Assembly: GCA_040830725.1 (NCBI GenBank)
Contig: JBFOMG010000064.1
Span: 21,910-85,909 of the forward strand
Direction: 5' to 3'
DNA length: 64,000 nt
Source: JAWKWH01 sp040830725
Lineage (GTDB): Bacteria; Pseudomonadota; Alphaproteobacteria; Rhizobiales; Rhizobiaceae
The notes under the pieces are model-generated. The model was not told the origin of the DNA, searched no databases, and saw only the letters and a list, made by a program, of their open reading frames with translations. The position numbers and the translations under genes were made by a program. How positions within the stretch are numbered: the stretch's first letter is position 1; each line of letters begins with the position of its first letter. Shown here one piece after another: positions 49,726 to 57,709 of the stretch.

Positions 49726-51338
49726 AATTTGGTTCGACGCCGATTGATGAGGCCGAAGGCGCTATTCTTGCGCACGGGGTGAAAGCGGACAATTTGGTGT
49801 TGAAAAAAGCCACCAAGCTGACAGCACACGACATCGAGAACCTGAATGCGGCGAATATCCGCGAAGTCGTGGTTGCCCGTCTGGACCCTGACGATGTGAG
49901 TGAAGACGATGCGGCTTGGCGCATTGCAGCGTCCATCAGCGGCGACGGTTTTGAGGCGCGTTCCGTGTCGACAGGCAGGGTAAATCTGCATGCAGTCTCG
50001 GCAGGCTTATTCGTTGTCGACGCGGAAATGGTGAACCGGTTAAACGCGATCGATCCATCGATGACCATCGCAACGTTGCGCAACCATGCTTCGGTAACAG
50101 CCGGTCAGATGATTGCGACGGTAAAAGTTATTCCTTTTGCGGTGCCGAATGATCTGGTGGATTTGGCGCAGAATGCTGCCGGAAACGGCAAGATGCTGGA
50201 AATTCACCATTTCCGACCGTCGAGGATAGGCCTTATCCAGACTGTGTTGGGCGGAACCCGAGAAAATGTGCTCGACAAGACCGTTCGCATCACTGAGGCA
50301 CGCCTTGAGCGATCGGGAAGCGAAATTGCTGGCGAGGTTCGCTGCAACCATGACATTGTTACACTGGCTGATGCCATCAAGGATGCTTCGGCCAGTTGCG
50401 ACCTGGTAATCGTCTTTGGCGCATCGGCGACCAGTGATCCCGATGACGTCATACCTGCGGCCATTACCGCGTCAGGCGGCAAAATAGTGCATGTCGGGAT
50501 GCCTGTGGATCCAGGCAATCTGATAACCGTGGGCGAACGTCTGGGAGTTCCTGTCATCGGAGCGCCGGGCTGCGCGCGAAGTCCGAAGGAAAATGGCTTC
50601 GACTGGGTTTTGGATCGCCTGCTCGCCGGAATTCCGGTGACATCGGCAGATATTGAGACCATGGGGGTTGGCGGATTGCTTGGCGAAATACCGGCGCGGC
50701 CGCGGCCCCGGGATATAAAAGCTGCGAAGGACAAACCGAAAATCCATGCAATCCTTCTGGCCGCCGGTCAATCAACCAGAATGGGTGGTCCCAACAAACT
50801 GCTTGCGACTTTCGATGGTGTGCCGCTGGTTCGAAGATCTTGCATGACGTTGGTTGAAGGCGGCCTCCCCATCACGGTTGTAACCGGTCATCAATCCGAA
50901 CGGATCAAAACGGCCCTGGCCGGACTTGATGTGAGGTTTGTGCAAAACAAAGACTATGCAACCGGACTTTCCAGTTCGCTGAAAACCGGAACCAGGGCGG
51001 TAGCCGGCGATGTTGACGGTGTGTTGGTTGCTCTTTCAGATATGCCTGGCGTCAACCCTGTTGATATTGGTCGTCTGACCAAGGCATTTGAGACGTCACA
51101 GGGCCAAGCCATTGTCCGCGCCACCCATGAAGGAAAACGTGGGAATCCTGTGATTTTGCCCAAGGCGGTGTTGCCGCTGATTGAGCAGATCGAAGGGGAT
51201 GTTGGCGCGCGCCAGCTGGTTGAATCGGGTGATACTCCAGTTGTTGACGTGGAAATTGGGGGCGCGGCAAGCCTGGATGTCGATACACCCGAACGGCTTC
51301 GCGCTGCCGGCGGAACGATCGGTTCCGCAGACGGCTAA
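49722..51338 (+). CDS. Molybdopterin-binding / molybdenum cofactor cytidylyltransferase fusion
   Basis: This 538-residue protein has two parts. Residues ~1-335 resemble the MoeA/MoaB-like molybdopterin-binding fold (LVIVFGASATSDPDDVIPAA, then GGKIVHVGMPVDPGN and GAPGCARSPKENGFDW). Residues ~340-538 are a MobA/MocA nucleotidyltransferase, with ILLAAGQSTRMGGPNKLLA and ALSDMPGV as the nucleotide and metal sites. MocA-type enzymes add CMP to make the MCD cofactor of xanthine- and CO-dehydrogenases. The gene closes the cofactor maturation operon. Confidence 0.9.
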   Translation: MKFGSTPIDEAEGAILAHGVKADNLVLKKATKLTAHDIENLNAANIREVVVARLDPDDVSEDDAAWRIAASISGDGFEARSVSTGRVNLHAVSAGLFVVDAEMVNRLNAIDPSMTIATLRNHASVTAGQMIATVKVIPFAVPNDLVDLAQNAAGNGKMLEIHHFRPSRIGLIQTVLGGTRENVLDKTVRITEARLERSGSEIAGEVRCNHDIVTLADAIKDASASCDLVIVFGASATSDPDDVIPAAITASGGKIVHVGMPVDPGNLITVGERLGVPVIGAPGCARSPKENGFDWVLDRLLAGIPVTSADIETMGVGGLLGEIPARPRPRDIKAAKDKPKIHAILLAAGQSTRMGGPNKLLATFDGVPLVRRSCMTLVEGGLPITVVTGHQSERIKTALAGLDVRFVQNKDYATGLSSSLKTGTRAVAGDVDGVLVALSDMPGVNPVDIGRLTKAFETSQGQAIVRATHEGKRGNPVILPKAVLPLIEQIEGDVGARQLVESGDTPVVDVEIGGAASLDVDTPERLRAAGGTIGSADG

Positions 51339-51450
51339 TTTGCTCATTCAGCCATATCTTGCAGCAGCTTGCCGGTTCGCTAACAGGTTGCAATTGATGC
51401 AATTTCGTTAACCAGCGGATTCGAAATCACTCATTTAGTGTTTGCTAACC

Positions 51451-51510
51451 AACCCCCGAAAGTGGCGATTAAGCCTTGGCCGGTATGGTCCCGCGCAGGC
51501 TAAGGGGGTT
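51451..51510 (+). promoter_or_regulatory. Possible structured leader upstream of the exported-protein cassette
   Basis: In the 310-bp gap after the MobA gene, AACCCCC (51451-51457) pairs with GGGGGTT (51504-51510), and inside it AGCCT (51472-51476) pairs with AGGCT (51497-51501). A GAAA follows the first arm. The element lies ~140 bases before the first exported-protein gene. It faintly recalls a c-di-GMP-I riboswitch layout but lacks that family's conserved core. The remaining gap contains TTAACC-type and A-rich stretches and no gene. Confidence 0.3.
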
Positions 51511-51648
51511 CTGGCTCGCGGCGGTCCAAAGCAGATTTATGTCTGTTTCCGTTCGTGGTCTCCAAAAACAACCTGCTGCCGACAAAAACGATCCGCCACA
51601 AAAAAAAACCGGCGGGCACCACATGAAGGCTGTCAAAGGAGTCCATAG

Positions 51649-52113
51649 ATGAAAAGCCTCTTTAAAGTCGTTGCTGCGGTCGCAGTTCTGGCGCCTGTTC
51701 AGGCGAACGCTGTTACCGACAACATTCCGTTCAATGGTACGATCGCCGATACCTGCGCGATCACGGTCGGCTCAAGTGGTACGATCACCCCAAACGCAGG
51801 GTATACGCAGTTGAGCTCGAACAATGCTGGTGGTGCGCCGGGTACGGCTGTCATCATGGCGACCGGCACAGGCTGGGAAGTTGACACAGTCGCTCCGGCT
51901 GCGTTTTCGACCGAACCTGTCGTTACCGCTTCAACATTCGCCGTTACATACGACCTGTCAGGTGCGACCACAGCGTCGAATGTTCCCGGTGCAACACAAA
52001 CGGCTCTGACCAACGGTTCGACCAGCGTATCCGTTGATCTGACCGCGACGCATCCGACCGGCAGCTACCAGGCCGGCACGTATGCGGCAACTGTCGTCCT
52101 GCGCTGCGAATAA
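51649..52113 (+). CDS. Exported fibre-like protein, paralogue 1 of pilin-like cassette
   Basis: This 154-residue protein has signal peptide MKSLFKVVAAVAVLAPVQANA. The mature part has one Cys in ADTCAITV, then GTITPNAGYTQLSS, a Thr/Ser/Ala-rich beta region and the end TYAATVVLRCE with a second Cys. The size, the Cys pair joining first and last strands, and the Thr/Ala bias resemble chaperone-usher subunits, but I recognise no named family. AAGGAG precedes the ATG. It is the first of five short genes, two of which (53068 and 53668) are its paralogues. Confidence 0.85.
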   Translation: MKSLFKVVAAVAVLAPVQANAVTDNIPFNGTIADTCAITVGSSGTITPNAGYTQLSSNNAGGAPGTAVIMATGTGWEVDTVAPAAFSTEPVVTASTFAVTYDLSGATTASNVPGATQTALTNGSTSVSVDLTATHPTGSYQAGTYAATVVLRCE

Positions 52114-52156
52114 GGGACGAAATTCAAGGCGCTAGTGGGGAAGAAGGGGAAATCCA

Positions 52157-52552
52157 ATGAAAAGAGCAACCAGTCTACTTGCTGGCGCCATATGTTTAGC
52201 GCTGCTGCCTTCCGGGGCAGCGGCGCAAGCCATGTCGCCGATGCGGGCGGAGGTGCAGAGCTTCACCGACAGTTTCGCTGTCAGGGTGTATCCTGCCAAT
52301 CCGTATGAGCATCGGATCCGCATTGAGGTCAAGGTATACGACCAGACGTTCCGTGAGGTGAAAAACGCGGTGATTTCACCGTCTGTCTTCACACTTGGCG
52401 CGCGTTTCTCGCGTCCGGTCACGGTCATGGTTCCATTTAATGGCGAGCAGAAGCGCAAAGTACGTATCTGCACCGAATCCATTCCATTCCCGGGGCAGAC
52501 AACCCGGATTAAGGCACAGGTATGTGGCAAGTTTCTTGGCAAGCGCCTGTAA
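52157..52552 (+). CDS. Half-size periplasmic chaperone-like protein
   Basis: This 131-residue protein has signal peptide MKRATSLLAGAICLALLPSG...AQA. The mature ~107 residues read like the first Ig domain of PapD-type chaperones: FAVRVYPANPYEHRIRIEVK, an SPSVFTLGARFSRPVTVMVP stretch, and two Cys (RICTES and AQVCGKF). Full chaperones have two such domains, and the second is absent. I infer it helps fold the neighbouring fibre-like proteins. Its last 31 bases overlap the next gene in another frame. Confidence 0.75.
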   Translation: MKRATSLLAGAICLALLPSGAAAQAMSPMRAEVQSFTDSFAVRVYPANPYEHRIRIEVKVYDQTFREVKNAVISPSVFTLGARFSRPVTVMVPFNGEQKRKVRICTESIPFPGQTTRIKAQVCGKFLGKRL

Positions 52553-53064
52553 TCGCAGCCGCACTTGGTGTCTGTGCGGCCGTATCCGGTGCGCAGGCAC
52601 AGACATCGATCATCAATCAGGATGTTTCGGGTTTCAGCCTGCCAGGAGTCCAGCTGCCTCAGGGGCATGATGAAGTCCGCGCGGCGGATGGAACTACATG
52701 CCGTTCCGCCGTTTCCGGTGCAGGGGCTTATTTGGACACCGGCGTCATTGGCAATCCGAACAATGCCATCGGGTCAAATAGCGTTTCGGCCTATGGCCGC
52801 ATTGTCATTCCGCTTGGGAAAAAGCCCGGGCGACTGGATTGCGGCCGTCTGTACGAGTTGGAAGTGCAACGGCTCCAGATGGAATTGCGCCTGATGCAAA
52901 TGGGTCTTGGGCGGCAGGGTAGACAGCTCAGCGACGAGCGTACCGCTTCGATCGATACGCCTGATGCAGCGGAGCAGTCGGCCACGGGCCAGACAAATGT
53001 CAACAACACGGGGACAGACGAAAACTGGGACGAAGAGGGCTGGTCAACTGACGGCAAGGAATGA
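52522..53064 (+). CDS. Exported protein with helical acidic C-terminal tail
   Basis: This 180-residue protein has signal peptide MWQVSWQAPVIAAALGVCAA...AQA. The mature part has a small domain with two Cys (GTTCRSAVSG and RLDCGRLYE), a predicted amphipathic helix YELEVQRLQMELRLMQMGLG, and an acidic disordered tail ending ENWDEEGWSTDGKE. I know no matching family. Its start lies 31 bp inside the chaperone-like gene. The tail could anchor, tether or nucleate a fibre. Confidence 0.75.
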   Translation: MWQVSWQAPVIAAALGVCAAVSGAQAQTSIINQDVSGFSLPGVQLPQGHDEVRAADGTTCRSAVSGAGAYLDTGVIGNPNNAIGSNSVSAYGRIVIPLGKKPGRLDCGRLYELEVQRLQMELRLMQMGLGRQGRQLSDERTASIDTPDAAEQSATGQTNVNNTGTDENWDEEGWSTDGKE

Positions 53065-53067
53065 CGA

Positions 53068-53658
53068 ATGGCATTCAGGGTCTGCAATCGTGGGAGCGAA
53101 GGCAGTGTGGCGAAAGCCGCAGCGCCCTGGCGCACGCGTACTTGCCGGGCTGTAGCCCTCTGCTCAGGTTTACTGATCCTGCCATTTAATGTTTCCGCCC
53201 AGATTGTCGATCTTGGAAATGGATTGTTCCTTGAGGATGGTGAAATTTCCACATCAGCCCTGATTGAAAGGGCAGCTGCGGCAAACAAACATTTTTGCAT
53301 GGTCGTTGTCGGCAACCCCGGCGCATTGGCGCCCGCCATCGGCAATGTCGCACTTAGTTCGAAGGTAGCCGGCGGCTATTCGGGCACCGCGCAAATCACA
53401 ACCACCAATGCAAGTTACTCTGCCTTTCTCGAGGCGCCGGTGGCATTTGTTGCCAGTCCGAATTTGAATGGACCGGTGACATTTTCCGGCGAGTTTTCCG
53501 GCAACGGCGCGACCAATTTTGCAACGATCCTGTCTCCGGGGAATGTACGCCTGAAGCGGGGGACAACGAACATCTCTGCTGATCTGACCGCGACTATCCA
53601 GGGCTCCAGCTTCGCGTCCGGACACTATGCAGCCCAATTGGTTCTCAGGTGCGAGTGA
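53068..53658 (+). CDS. Exported fibre-like protein, paralogue 2
   Basis: This 196-residue protein has an unusually long basic N-region before its hydrophobic signal core (AVALCSGLLILPFNVSAQ). It shares the cassette pattern: Cys in KHFCMVVVG, then GALAPAIGNVALSS, GG before a second block, and the ending GHYAAQLVLRCE. About 45 residues lie between the signal peptide and the first Cys (IVDLGNGLFLEDGEISTSAL), longer than in paralogue 1. AAGGA lies seven bases before the ATG. It is probably a structural subunit. Confidence 0.8.
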   Translation: MAFRVCNRGSEGSVAKAAAPWRTRTCRAVALCSGLLILPFNVSAQIVDLGNGLFLEDGEISTSALIERAAAANKHFCMVVVGNPGALAPAIGNVALSSKVAGGYSGTAQITTTNASYSAFLEAPVAFVASPNLNGPVTFSGEFSGNGATNFATILSPGNVRLKRGTTNISADLTATIQGSSFASGHYAAQLVLRCE

Positions 53659-53667
53659 GGACCGTTG

Positions 53668-54213
53668 ATGCGGTGCGCAGCTCAAATCATACGCCGGGCG
53701 GGTTGGACAATTCCGATCAGTCGATATTGCGCGGTCGCTCTTACGAGCGTCATTATCCAAAGTACGTTGCCTGGTTCTGTCCAGTCGGCAGATCGCGGCG
53801 TGCCGTTTTCGGTCAACCTGGCCGACCGTCAATACTGTCTGATCAATGTATTGCAAACGCCGGGAACGATTGCACCCAATGCCGGATTGACACAGTTAAG
53901 CTCAAAACTGCCGGGCGGTCTGCCTGGAATGGCAGATGTGCTGACAACCAACGGCTCGTTTGACCTGTCAATTGATCAGCCACGGACCTTTTCGGCCATG
54001 CCTGCTGGCGGCGATACCAATACCACTTTCACCGGTACGATGACCGGTATCTCATTTTCCGGTTCCGGGTCGGGGACATTCGGAGAAACATCTGCCCAAA
54101 CCAGCCTAAAAAGAGGTTTGACCACGGTGATGGTTCATCTGGTGGTCGACAAAACCATCGGAACCTTTCCGCCGGGCAACTACACGTCCGTGGTCACACT
54201 TCGCTGCGAATAG
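53668..54213 (+). CDS. Exported fibre-like protein, paralogue 3
   Basis: This 181-residue protein has an N-terminal signal region (VALTSVIIQSTLPGSVQSAD). It has Cys in DRQYCLINV, then GTIAPNAGLTQLSSKLPGG, a Gly/Thr/Ser-rich centre (GISFSGSGSGTFGETSAQ) and the end NYTSVVTLRCE. The ATG at 53668, with GAGG seven bases upstream, is preferred to the TTG at 53665. It closes the cassette, and the next gene is an unrelated enzyme 115 bp on. Confidence 0.8.
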   Translation: MRCAAQIIRRAGWTIPISRYCAVALTSVIIQSTLPGSVQSADRGVPFSVNLADRQYCLINVLQTPGTIAPNAGLTQLSSKLPGGLPGMADVLTTNGSFDLSIDQPRTFSAMPAGGDTNTTFTGTMTGISFSGSGSGTFGETSAQTSLKRGLTTVMVHLVVDKTIGTFPPGNYTSVVTLRCE

Positions 54214-54328
54214 CCGCGGTAGTCGAACCCCGGTCCGAATTCGTCTTCCCCAAAATTATGTTCATGACAGCGACTTGTCCTTGCGTTATTTGCGCTTGGA
54301 GCTTCAGTGCAACCAATGACGGTCAGTC

Positions 54329-55432
54329 ATGAAAATCTCCCGCATCGAAAGTTTTGCCAACGAGTTCGTCGGATTTGTCTGCGTTACCTCAGAGGACGGT
54401 TCCCAGGGCTGGGGGCAGGTTTCCACCTATCATTCTGACATCACCGTGCAGGTGTTGCACCGGCAGGTGGCGCCATGGGTATTGGGCGAGGACACAACCA
54501 ACCTCGACGACCTGCTCGATATCGTCACCGAGCGGGAACACAAATTTCCGGGCTCTTATCTGCGCCGGGCCATGTGCGGTTTTGATACGGCACTATGGGA
54601 TTTACGGGGCAAAAAGGCCGGCAAGCCGGTAACCGAACTGATTGGCGGTAAACCGGGGTCAATACGTGCATATGGCTCGTCGATGAAGCGTGACATCACA
54701 CCGAAAGACGAGGCCGAGCGCTTGAAGCGGTTGCGCGACGAGCAGGGCTTTGACGCCTTCAAAGTTCGGGCGGGAGCGGAAGTGGGACGCAATCAGGATG
54801 AGTGGCCGGGCCGGACCGAAGAAATCATCGCGACGATGCACCGCGAGCTTGGCGATGATATCGACCTGCTGATAGACGCAAACTCCTGCTATTCGCCGGA
54901 GCGGGCCATCGAAGTCGGACGCATGCTGGAGGAAAACGGGTTTTGCCATTTCGAAGAGCCCTGTCCCTATTGGGAGTTGGAGCAGACCAAGCAGGTCACC
55001 GATGCGCTGAAGATTGACGTGACTGGCGGCGAGCAGGATTGCGATCTGACGGTCTGGCGCCGGATGATTGACATGCGGGCGGTCGATATCGTGCAACCGG
55101 ATATCTGTTACCTCGGCGGTCTGTCACGGACGCTGCGCGTTTGCCAGATGGCCCGGGAAGCGGGTCTCCCGGTGACACCGCATTGCGCCAACCTCTCACT
55201 GGTTACGCTGTTTACAATGCACTTGCTACGAGCCATCCCCAACGCCGGGAAGTATCTGGAGTTTTCCATAGAGGGTCCTGACTACTATCCTTGGCAGGAG
55301 GGGCTGTTTGTGCGTTCACCTTTTGAAATAATCGATGGGCAGGCGACGGTGACAGATGAACCCGGCTGGGGTTTCGAGATCGATCCGGCATGGCTTGCCA
55401 AATCCCGTTACCAAATCAGTGAGACCGGTTAG
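54329..55432 (+). CDS. Mandelate racemase/muconate lactonizing enzyme family protein
   Basis: This 367-residue enolase-superfamily enzyme has putative catalytic bases Lys145 in FKVRAG and His285 in PHCANLS, with metal ligands Asp183 (DANS), Glu209 (FEEP) and Glu235 (GGEQD), and Asp258 partnering the His. This fits the mandelate racemase subgroup, mostly sugar-acid dehydratases. It could serve the galactonate dehydratase step missing from the galactose locus, but that link is only inference. It stands alone between the exported cassette and the SigE regulon. Confidence 0.88.
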   Translation: MKISRIESFANEFVGFVCVTSEDGSQGWGQVSTYHSDITVQVLHRQVAPWVLGEDTTNLDDLLDIVTEREHKFPGSYLRRAMCGFDTALWDLRGKKAGKPVTELIGGKPGSIRAYGSSMKRDITPKDEAERLKRLRDEQGFDAFKVRAGAEVGRNQDEWPGRTEEIIATMHRELGDDIDLLIDANSCYSPERAIEVGRMLEENGFCHFEEPCPYWELEQTKQVTDALKIDVTGGEQDCDLTVWRRMIDMRAVDIVQPDICYLGGLSRTLRVCQMAREAGLPVTPHCANLSLVTLFTMHLLRAIPNAGKYLEFSIEGPDYYPWQEGLFVRSPFEIIDGQATVTDEPGWGFEIDPAWLAKSRYQISETG

Positions 55433-55491
55433 GCCGGGCCTCAGCACAAATTTGGTGTGACATCATTGTCAGAGATTTACCTCAAATCGTG

Positions 55492-55520
55492 TGATCCATC
55501 CCAACTGCGCGCCCGTAGTC
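55492..55520 (+). promoter_or_regulatory. SigE (ChrR-controlled) promoter of the flavoprotein operon
   Basis: TGATCC (55492-55497), 18 bases, then TAGTC (55516-55520) lies 24 bases before the flavoprotein ATG at 55544. The -35 box and spacing equal those of the promoter upstream of the sigma gene itself (60283-60311), and TGATCC is the known -35 box of RpoE-ChrR systems. It should fire when ChrR releases SigE, for example on singlet-oxygen stress. Confidence 0.7.
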
Positions 55521-55543
55521 AATCCTGTAACAAGAGGCCGGGT

Positions 55544-56896
55544 ATGGAACATTTACGCAAACGAAAAATCGCAGTGGTCGGATCGGGCATTTCCGGTCTG
55601 TCAGCAGCATGGCTGTTGTCCCAACGCCATGACGTCACCGTGTTTGAAGCAAATGACCGGCTTGGCGGTCACTCAAATACGCGAATAGTCGAAACCCCTG
55701 ACGGGCCCGTACCGGTCGATACCGGCTTCATCGTCTACAATCAGCAGAACTATCCCAATCTGACCGCACTGTTTGACTATCTCGATGTTCCGACTTCGCA
55801 ATCGAGCATGACGTTTGCATTTTCCCTCAATGGCGGGGTGTACGAATACAGTGGTGGAAAGGGCCTTGATGGCTGGTTCACCCAAAAATCCAACTTAACC
55901 CGGCAACGTCATTGGAGGCTGATCAAGGATATCTTCCGGTTCTTTCGCGAGGCGCCAGTCAGAGTACAGGCTTACGGATCGGGCATCTCGATTGGCGAGT
56001 TTCTGGAATTTGAAGGATATTCCAGCGCCTTTCTCAGCGATCACATACTGCCCATGGCAGGCGCGATATGGTCCGCTCCGGCAGAGACGATGAAAGACTA
56101 TCCTGCTCGTTCATTTCTGGAATTCTACGGAAATCACGGCCTGCTCAAGGCGCGCAATCGCCCCAAATGGCGCAGTGTGCTCGGTGGAAGCCGCCGCTAT
56201 GTCAATCAATTGGCAGATGACTCCCATTTCGATGTGAAGCTTAACTGTTCCGTGGCAGCAGTGCGTAGAACGCCGGAATTTGTGGCGGTGCATGAACCCG
56301 ATGGTACCGAACATCGCTTCGATGAGATCGTGTTGGCAAGTCATGCAGATGCAAGTCTCGCGCTGCTGGCTGACGCTGACAGTTTTGAGCGCCATCTGCT
56401 CGGACAATTTGCCTATTCCGACAATCTGGCGGTGCTTCATGGCGACGCGGCAGCAATGCCGAAACGAAGAAGATTGTGGTCAAGCTGGAACTACATGGCC
56501 AGCAGGCAAAACAGTCAATTCGCGGAGCAGGCTTCGGTCACCTATTGGATGAACAGCTTGCAAAAACTGAACACGCAAACCGAACTGTTCGTGTCGGTAA
56601 ATCCAATAAATACAATCGAAGCGACTAAAATTCATTATCAGACCTCCTACCGGCATCCGATATTCGATGCTGCAGCAGTCAATGCTCAACGATCGTTGTG
56701 GGAATTGCAGGGACGCAACCGAACCTGGTTTTGTGGCAGTTACTTTGGCTACGGCTTTCATGAAGACGGATTACAAAGCGGATTGGCAGTCGCAGAAGAA
56801 CTCGGCGGACTGCGCCGGCCATGGGATGTCGAAAATGAATCCGGCCGCATTCAGATCATCCCCCGCGAACCGGTGTTTCTGGAGGCGGCAGAATGA
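55544..56896 (+). CDS. FAD-dependent oxidoreductase (amine oxidase/desaturase-like) of the SigE regulon
   Basis: This 450-residue flavoprotein has a dinucleotide site KIAVVGSGISGLSAAWLLS, the second FAD motif EANDRLGGHSNTR, VDTGFIVYNQQNYPNL and a C-terminal FAD contact around CGSYFGYGFHEDGLQSG. It is the protein usually found next to DUF1365 and cyclopropane-fatty-acid-synthase genes in SigE-ChrR regulons. Related flavoproteins desaturate modified membrane fatty acids. The ATG at 55544 follows AGAGG; a longer frame to 55457 would overlap the promoter. It is coupled to the next gene by 4 bp. Confidence 0.88.
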   Translation: MEHLRKRKIAVVGSGISGLSAAWLLSQRHDVTVFEANDRLGGHSNTRIVETPDGPVPVDTGFIVYNQQNYPNLTALFDYLDVPTSQSSMTFAFSLNGGVYEYSGGKGLDGWFTQKSNLTRQRHWRLIKDIFRFFREAPVRVQAYGSGISIGEFLEFEGYSSAFLSDHILPMAGAIWSAPAETMKDYPARSFLEFYGNHGLLKARNRPKWRSVLGGSRRYVNQLADDSHFDVKLNCSVAAVRRTPEFVAVHEPDGTEHRFDEIVLASHADASLALLADADSFERHLLGQFAYSDNLAVLHGDAAAMPKRRRLWSSWNYMASRQNSQFAEQASVTYWMNSLQKLNTQTELFVSVNPINTIEATKIHYQTSYRHPIFDAAAVNAQRSLWELQGRNRTWFCGSYFGYGFHEDGLQSGLAVAEELGGLRRPWDVENESGRIQIIPREPVFLEAAE

Positions 56897-57705
56897 GCTT
56901 TCCGAAACCCGCACTGTTTTCGGGCACCGTTTTGCATCGCCGCGTGTTCCCCAAGTGGCATAGTCTGCGGTACCGGGCATTCTCGGTCCTTCTGGATCTT
57001 GATCACATTGGATCATTTGCCAATTCGTGCCGGCTCTTTTCTCACAATCGGTGGAACATATTGTCGATCCACGATCGCGACCACGCCGATGGGGAAACGC
57101 CGGACCTGGCCTGGTTTGTGCGGGACATTGTGCGCAGACGGCTGGATCTGCGAGCCGAGCGCGTGCTCATGTTCACCTTTCCAAGAGTGCTCGGCTACGT
57201 TTTCAATCCGCTGACAGTATACTTTTGCCTCGGCAAGTCCGGCGAAGTGAGCGCGATTGTCTATGAGGTGAACAACACGTTTGGTGGGCGGGTGCACTAC
57301 GCCTGCAAGGTGACTGATGCCGACGGACAGGTCAGCGTCGACGGCGCATCGAAAAGGCTGCTGGTTTCGCCATTCAACGGTGAGAGAGGCAGATACGGTT
57401 TCAAGCTCGATTTCGACGACGAAAAAGTGGTCATCGGCGTTTCGCTTAAGGAAGCTGGACGGCCGATCATCAATACCAGTTATGCAACCTCCAGTGTTAG
57501 TGCTACCGACACCAATATTGCACGGCTCGTCACCACGATGCCGTTTATGACACTGAAGGTCATGATCGCGATCCACATCGAGGCACTGAAACTTTGGCTC
57601 AAGGGACTGCGTCCGCCGGCGCCGCTTCGCAATGCGAACAAGGCCTGCTCCGCCGGCATCCTTGGCGGCGCGGGTCCAACCCGTATCGATACGGTAGGAC
57701 ATTAA
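56893..57705 (+). CDS. DUF1365 domain-containing protein
   Basis: This 270-residue protein starts ALFSGTVLHRRVFPKWHSLR, then has RVLGYVFNPLTVYFCLG, EVNNTFGGRVHY and KRLLVSPFNG, which make up the DUF1365 pattern. No signal peptide is present. The gene nearly always accompanies the flavoprotein gene upstream and a cyclopropane-type methyltransferase gene. Here that methyltransferase gene is missing from the operon. Its biochemical role is unknown; lipid modification is inferred from context. Confidence 0.9.
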   Translation: MSFPKPALFSGTVLHRRVFPKWHSLRYRAFSVLLDLDHIGSFANSCRLFSHNRWNILSIHDRDHADGETPDLAWFVRDIVRRRLDLRAERVLMFTFPRVLGYVFNPLTVYFCLGKSGEVSAIVYEVNNTFGGRVHYACKVTDADGQVSVDGASKRLLVSPFNGERGRYGFKLDFDDEKVVIGVSLKEAGRPIINTSYATSSVSATDTNIARLVTTMPFMTLKVMIAIHIEALKLWLKGLRPPAPLRNANKACSAGILGGAGPTRIDTVGH

Positions 57706-57709
57706 TCAT

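Noticed and set aside
51445..51515. c-di-GMP-I (GEMM) riboswitch
   Set aside because: A GAAA and AAGCC..GGCC are present, but the conserved CAGGGCAAACC core and the second receptor segment are missing.
51442..51648. Short frame ending right before the first exported-protein gene
   Set aside because: The product is Lys/Arg/Cys-rich with no ribosome site; it covers the leader and the ribosome site of the next gene.
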